Assembly: GCF_009725235.1 (NCBI RefSeq)
Contig: NZ_WJFC01000038.1
Coordinates: 16,071 to 80,070, forward strand
Reading direction: 5' to 3'
DNA length: 64,000 bases
Origin: Scytonema sp. UIC 10036
Lineage (GTDB): Bacteria; Cyanobacteriota; Cyanobacteriia; Cyanobacteriales; Nostocaceae
Position numbers and translations under genes: made by a program. Under the pieces are notes generated by a model. That model worked only from the letters and a program-made list of their open reading frames with translations, ran no database searches and had not been told where the DNA came from. This document shows, piece by piece, positions 59,706 through 64,000 of the stretch; within the stretch, counting starts at the first letter, position 1; the number at the start of each line of letters is the position of its first letter.

Positions 59706-62669
59706 ATGAAAAAATTTACCTTTTATGTTGTTTTGTTGCATTGCTTATTTTTAGGTATATCATCTGCTAAGGCAACAGATGACAAAACAAATGTAACGCA
59801 GGCAACAGATGTGGTAGATAGATTATCTGTAAAAAATTCAGATGTCTCATCTACGACAAAGTATACAGAGAAATCCATTCTTGACACATCCTCTCGCACG
59901 GGGCTAAAGCGAGACCAAGTCTGGGTTCTTGACCAAAAAAAACCGCAAGCACAACGCAAACCTTTTACTTGGGTTGTTAATGATACTAAAAAAGTCGGTC
60001 AGCAACCTTTTCTACAAGTACAAAAAAATTTAGATAAGTCTGAAGAAACGAGTGAAAAAGTAGGTTCTACTGCAAAACCAGCTCCAAAGGAGGAATTTGA
60101 AGCTTTTGATAAAGTTGTTAAAGATACTGAAAAGCTAGAAGGTTTATTCACTTTATACCGAAATAAAGAACAGAATAAGATATATTTAGAAATTAAACAG
60201 ACTCAATTAAGTAAAAATTACTTGGCTACAGCAACATTGGAATCTGGTATTGGTGAAGCTGGCATATACAGTGGTATGCCCTTACAAGATTTCTTGTTTT
60301 ACTTTGAACGGATGAATAAAAACATCCAATTTGTAGTTCGTAACGTGAATTTTCGTGCTCGTGAAGGAGATCCCCAACAGCGATCGCTCGCCCGCTCTTT
60401 TAGCGATTCAGTCCTTTACTCCATACCAATCAAAAGCATCCATCCACAACGCAAAACCATACTTATAGACTTAGGTGAACTCCTGTTAACAGATTTAGCA
60501 GGATTATCTTATAGTTTGGGTATCTCTCCAGGTACGGACAAGTCATATTTTGGGAATGCTAAAGCCTTTCCTTTCAACATGGAAGTTGAGTCAGTTTTAA
60601 ATTTCTCCAGTGCTGGTAGTAGTGACAACAGTATGTTCCGTTATGCCTCCCTACCAGATAGCCGTGGATTTACCTTGCGGGTTCATTACAGTTTCTCTCA
60701 ACTTCCAAACAACGGTTACCGCCCACGCTTAGCAGATGAGCGAGTCGGTTATTTCATTAGCGCATACCAAGACTTGTCCGATGACGATCGCAAAGAACCC
60801 TTTGTCCGCTATATCAACCGATGGAATCTAGAAAAACAAGATCCCAAAGCAGCTATTTCACCACCTAAAAAACCAATTATTTTCTGGATTGATAACGCGA
60901 TTCCCCTAGAGTATCGAGATGCTGTGAAAGAAGGCGTCTTAATGTGGAATAAAGCCTTTGAAAAAGCTGGATTCAAAGATGCCATTCAAGTTCGTCAGAT
61001 GCCAGATGATGCTACTTGGGACCCTGCCGATATACGTTATAACACCATTCGATGGATTAACACGGTGGATGGTTATTTTGCTTTAGGACCTTCTCGTGTC
61101 AATCCCATGACTGGAGAAATTTTGGATGCTGATATTCTCGTTGATGCCAGCTTTGTAAGAGCACTGAAGGGTGAATATCGCAAACTCGTCCAACCCAACC
61201 AAACACAAGCTCGAACTCCCCTATCAACATTAATGCAGGAACGTCTCCTGTGTAACAATCGCTTAGACGCTAAAAACAATGACACTCCCAATCAGAATCA
61301 ACCAACAGATGGATTTAGTAACCGCCTGTCACAATTAGCAGGCGCATTCGATCTTTGCTACGGAATGGAAGCAGCCAATCAATTTGCTTTTGGTTCTGTG
61401 GCAATGTCACTGTTGCAAGACACACCTCCTAGTAGCGAACAGATAAAAAACTATATTCATCAGTATTTACGTCTTATTATTGCTCATGAAGTCGGACATA
61501 CTTTAGGGTTAAGGCATAACTTCCGTGGAAGTACTTTGCTTGCGCCCGAACAGATGAACAATACAGAACTCACTCGCAGCAAAGGTCTGATCTCATCAGT
61601 GATGGACTACATTCCACCCAATATTGCACCTAAAGGGACCAAGCAAGGTGATTATTTTCCCAGTATGGTAGGAATTTACGATGAGTGGGTAATTCAGTAC
61701 GGTTACACACCCCTACCAGCTGCATCCACAACTGCTGAAAAGCCATTTTTGGACAAGCTTGCTAGTGAATCTTACAAACCCGAATTAAGTTACTCCACAG
61801 ACGAAGATGTTTTGGACCTCGACCCAACTTCTAATGCATGGGACAATAGCAGTAACGTTCTGGCATATTCTCAGGGACAGTTAGATAATGCACGGTTAAT
61901 GTGGGAACGCCTTAACAAGAGTTACCCCAGTGCAGGTGAAAGTTTTAGTGATGTCAAAGAACGATTTGGCACCGTGTTTAGTAACTATGTCCAGAATATT
62001 TACTATACTTCAAAATATATCGGCGGTCAGTCTTTCTACAGAGTTCATCCAGACAATCCTCAAGGACAATTACCCTTTCAACCCGTACCTGTTGCACAGC
62101 AACGACAAGCATTAGAGATTTTGCAAAAATACGTCTTTGCTGAAGATGCTTTAATTTTTCCTCCAGAACTGCTGAATAAATTAGCTCCTTCTCGCTGGCG
62201 TCACTGGGGAAGCGCACCCCGAACCGGACGCTTGGATTATCCAATTCACGATTTGGTGTTATTTATGCAAGGTTCCGTGTTAACAGATTTGCTTTCAGGC
62301 GATCGCCTTTCCCGTCTTAAAGACCTTGAACTAAAAAGCGAACCTGAAAAAGCACTGACTTTACCAGAATTATTTGATACTTTACAAACGGGAATTTGGA
62401 GTGAAGTCCTCAAACCAAACGGTAAAACTATCAAAATATCTAGCTTGCGTCGGGGTTTACAGAGAGAATATCTCGACCTTTTAATGGGTATGGTGTTGCG
62501 GAAGAAAAACGTCCCAGAAGATGCTCGCACGCTCGCTTGGTATAAACTCAGACAGTTAAATGAAAAACTGGATGGGGCAAATTCCAACGATGATTACACC
62601 AAGGCTCATTTGCTAGAAACACGTGACAGGATTAACAAAGCTTTAAATGCTCAGTTAGAGGCAAATTGA
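59706..62669 (+). CDS. Zinc-dependent metalloprotease (DUF5117/DUF4953-type)
   Basis: A 987-aa exported protein. The signal peptide is MKKFTFYVVLLHCLFLGISS AKA-like (cut near residue 23). A Lys/Thr-rich linker to about 135 precedes a DUF5117-like domain (LFTLYRNKEQNKIYLEIKQT, about 145-330). The catalytic region carries the zinc motif H594-E-x-x-H598 with a third His604 in IIAHEVGHTLGLRHNFRGST, then VMDYIPPNIAP with a Met-turn-like M. A long C-terminal domain (DUF4953-like) follows. These large metallopeptidases are common in Bacteroidetes and cyanobacteria and act outside the cytoplasmic membrane; substrates are unknown. Length is typical. It stands alone. Confidence 0.9.
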   Translation: MKKFTFYVVLLHCLFLGISSAKATDDKTNVTQATDVVDRLSVKNSDVSSTTKYTEKSILDTSSRTGLKRDQVWVLDQKKPQAQRKPFTWVVNDTKKVGQQPFLQVQKNLDKSEETSEKVGSTAKPAPKEEFEAFDKVVKDTEKLEGLFTLYRNKEQNKIYLEIKQTQLSKNYLATATLESGIGEAGIYSGMPLQDFLFYFERMNKNIQFVVRNVNFRAREGDPQQRSLARSFSDSVLYSIPIKSIHPQRKTILIDLGELLLTDLAGLSYSLGISPGTDKSYFGNAKAFPFNMEVESVLNFSSAGSSDNSMFRYASLPDSRGFTLRVHYSFSQLPNNGYRPRLADERVGYFISAYQDLSDDDRKEPFVRYINRWNLEKQDPKAAISPPKKPIIFWIDNAIPLEYRDAVKEGVLMWNKAFEKAGFKDAIQVRQMPDDATWDPADIRYNTIRWINTVDGYFALGPSRVNPMTGEILDADILVDASFVRALKGEYRKLVQPNQTQARTPLSTLMQERLLCNNRLDAKNNDTPNQNQPTDGFSNRLSQLAGAFDLCYGMEAANQFAFGSVAMSLLQDTPPSSEQIKNYIHQYLRLIIAHEVGHTLGLRHNFRGSTLLAPEQMNNTELTRSKGLISSVMDYIPPNIAPKGTKQGDYFPSMVGIYDEWVIQYGYTPLPAASTTAEKPFLDKLASESYKPELSYSTDEDVLDLDPTSNAWDNSSNVLAYSQGQLDNARLMWERLNKSYPSAGESFSDVKERFGTVFSNYVQNIYYTSKYIGGQSFYRVHPDNPQGQLPFQPVPVAQQRQALEILQKYVFAEDALIFPPELLNKLAPSRWRHWGSAPRTGRLDYPIHDLVLFMQGSVLTDLLSGDRLSRLKDLELKSEPEKALTLPELFDTLQTGIWSEVLKPNGKTIKISSLRRGLQREYLDLLMGMVLRKKNVPEDARTLAWYKLRQLNEKLDGANSNDDYTKAHLLETRDRINKALNAQLEAN

Positions 62670-62670
62670 A

Positions 62671-62700
62671 TGGTTAGTGGTTAGTTGTTAGTGGTTAGTA
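62671..62700. repeat. GGTTAGT-type tandem repeat
   Basis: TGGTTAGTGGTTAGTTGTTA and GTGGTTAGTA: about four heptamer-like copies of GGTTAGT right after the metalloprotease stop. Confidence 0.85.
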
Positions 62701-62733
62701 GGGGCGTAAGGCAATGCGCCCGTACATAGTTAT

Positions 62734-63468
62734 TTAATTCCTTAACGCACGTAAGAAACGTTGCAAACTTTTAAATATATTGGGCTTTTTCGCAACTGGT
62801 GTACCTGATGCTGTGGATGCAGAACCTTGTTTAGCCAGGATAAGATCCAATTCATCTCCAGAAGGCTTTTTTGGGAGTTCAGCAATTTTTTGATACTCCC
62901 CACGGTTTTCTAACCAAACTTCCCACTGACTGGGATAACAGCGAAAGACTGCAGTTTCATTATCCACAGGGCGAAGATAATAGCAGTTTTCAATTGTACT
63001 GATAAAGCGATCGCGTAACTGCCTAGCTGCGTAACCAATACCCACCGCCCCTAAATCTTCCAGGCGCGGATTCAAGATGATGAGCGGGCGATCCCCCACC
63101 AGTTGAGCCATCTTTTCGACTTCCCCTACTTCCACTACAGTAGGGGCAATCAGAAAGAAGATTTCGTCTTCCGGCTCGATTTTTTTCTCTAAAGATAATC
63201 TGCCAGTGCCTATGTCAAAAATTTTAAATGGCACATCCGTCCACTCCCGACTTGCAAGGGCTGCTCCGCCAGCATCGGGAAAGAAAACCTTAAGTTTTGA
63301 CCCATACTCTGCAAAAACTGACAGAAATTGTTCTGCCACAAGCATGGGTTTGAGTTCTGGAAACAAAAAGTCAACTTGTATCCGCTTGCATCCATCTGCT
63401 AGTGCTGCTTTAGTTGCCTCGCGAGCTTGAGCGATCGCATCTTCTAGACTGTTTGGAAGTTCTGCCAT
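62734..63468 (-). CDS. DUF1995 family protein
   Basis: A 244-aa protein of the DUF1995 family, shared by cyanobacteria and plastids (the plant LPA3-type proteins that assist photosystem II assembly belong here). It starts MAELPNSLEDAIAQAREATK, continues RIQVDFLFPELKPM, and has a conserved FFLIAPTVVEVGEVEKMAQL region, RPLIILNPRLED, and the FYLRPVDNETAVFRCYPSQWEV-like strand (here CYYLRPVDNETAVFRCYPSQ). The C-terminus is a Ser/Lys-rich tail with a basic amphipathic end (SLQRFLRALRN). A role in thylakoid biogenesis is inferred from family. No neighbours on the same strand. Confidence 0.88.
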   Translation of the reverse strand: MAELPNSLEDAIAQAREATKAALADGCKRIQVDFLFPELKPMLVAEQFLSVFAEYGSKLKVFFPDAGGAALASREWTDVPFKIFDIGTGRLSLEKKIEPEDEIFFLIAPTVVEVGEVEKMAQLVGDRPLIILNPRLEDLGAVGIGYAARQLRDRFISTIENCYYLRPVDNETAVFRCYPSQWEVWLENRGEYQKIAELPKKPSGDELDLILAKQGSASTASGTPVAKKPNIFKSLQRFLRALRN

Positions 63469-63708
63469 ATTAAATAAATTTTTGATTTAAGACTTTCGAT
63501 CTTACTCCCAAACCGCGCTAAAATTACCGATTTTTGTAGCTAGGGCTAAAGCCCACTATACATACACATTCACTCTTAAGTACTTCTTTGGGAGTATTTT
63601 TGTGCAGGCTAAGATAAGATTAAGATAAGGTTATTAAAATCTTCGGAATTTACTTGTATAATTTTTTTCTGTGAGGATTGCTATATTAACCCCAAAATAG
63701 GAGACAAG

Positions 63709-63927
63709 GTGCTGATTTTACATCCAGCATATGTGGCTGGAAAAATAGGGGAGATTTGCGGTCAGGAAGATTTGGGCAATCCAACTTCAGCCGTGAATCC
63801 TCAGGCCGATCGCACTAAACAACGGTGGCTTGTGCGAGTTGAAAATGAGAATGCCACAGAAAGTCTAGTGGTATCGCTGTTTCCCAGAGAATTTGAAATT
63901 TTCAAGAACGACTTTGAGCCATTTTAG
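63709..63927 (+). CDS. Small hypothetical protein (72 aa)
   Basis: GTG start at 63709, with GGAG six bases in front (AATAGGAGACAAGGTG), which decides the start although the protein frame is open slightly further upstream. The text (PAYVAGKIGEICGQED ... RWLVRVENENATESLVVSLFP) suggests a small beta-barrel with Gly turns; it resembles the N-terminus of the 85-aa protein at 34017-34274. No named domain. It is near the window end and may be part of a larger operon beyond. Confidence 0.65.
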   Translation: MLILHPAYVAGKIGEICGQEDLGNPTSAVNPQADRTKQRWLVRVENENATESLVVSLFPREFEIFKNDFEPF

Positions 63928-64000
63928 CTTAATCCAAGAGAAGCCTCTCATTCACTCTGTAATCAGAGGAATGATGAGATGAATCTTGGGGCAATGACGA

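Overview
The window is a chromosomal segment of a cyanobacterium, most likely a filamentous heterocyst-forming or related type. It carries a complete psbA for the photosystem II D1 protein, many HIP1-type GCGATCGC octamers, and families often seen in that group (DUF3082, DUF1995, DUF2795, pentapeptide repeats, XisI, DUF4114/Calx-beta exoproteins). It also has heptamer-type tandem repeats and palindromic repeats typical of these genomes. Housekeeping genes (murF, psbA, serC, ispE) alternate with a decayed accessory region.

Layout. 1-0.8 kb: 3' end of an RND transporter. 0.86-7.5 kb: two dynamin-like GTPase genes on the minus strand, bracketed by degraded duplicate copies of the same segment (RND 3' end, antitoxin piece, 112-bp repeat). 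6.8-12.9 kb: a graveyard of toxin-antitoxin and defence-type genes: HigBA remnant, VapBC-like pair with a frameshifted antitoxin, intact ParDE-like pair, Rpn/DUF2887-like remnant, orphan phosphoribosyltransferase-like gene, RAYT transposase with its repeats, collapsed DUF1998-type helicase and a cyclase scrap, plus tRNA-Gly(CCC). 12.9-17.4 kb: a secreted beta-propeller/Calx-beta/DUF4114 protein and a multicopper oxidase. 18.4-23.8 kb: murF, a TerB-like gene, an aldose-epimerase-like gene and psbA.

24.4-33.9 kb: a tight plus-strand cluster (GT2, GT4, membrane-fusion protein, TPR membrane protein, GT39 fused to beta-sandwich domains, flippase-like protein) that looks like a glycoconjugate assembly or export operon. 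34.4-36.1 kb: a GT4 enzyme of the sucrose-phosphate-synthase-like group behind what reads as a cyclic di-AMP (ydaO-type) riboswitch. 36.6-38.4 kb: broken GH31 and GST genes. 39.6-45.1 kb: hppD, hmgA, a haem-oxygenase-like diiron enzyme and an AMP-forming acyl-CoA ligase, probably one operon for tyrosine/homogentisate breakdown. 45.6-49.1 kb: a second accessory patch (beta-helix scrap, PD-(D/E)XK plus PIN pair, NmrA-like reductase, BREX brxL remnant, orphan xisI). 49.2-63.9 kb: FeS photolyase, calpain-like secreted protease, serC, pentapeptide protein, DUF3082 gene with ispE, a beta-lactamase-fold protein, a large zinc metalloprotease and DUF1995.

The most notable items are the dynamin pair inside a collapsed duplication, the riboswitch upstream of a sugar-nucleotide glycosyltransferase, the four-gene homogentisate cluster, the RAYT with dispersed REP-like repeats, and palindromic or tandem repeats absorbed in frame into coding genes (GT39 and photolyase). 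All functions are read from motifs by eye; no alignment or database search was run.
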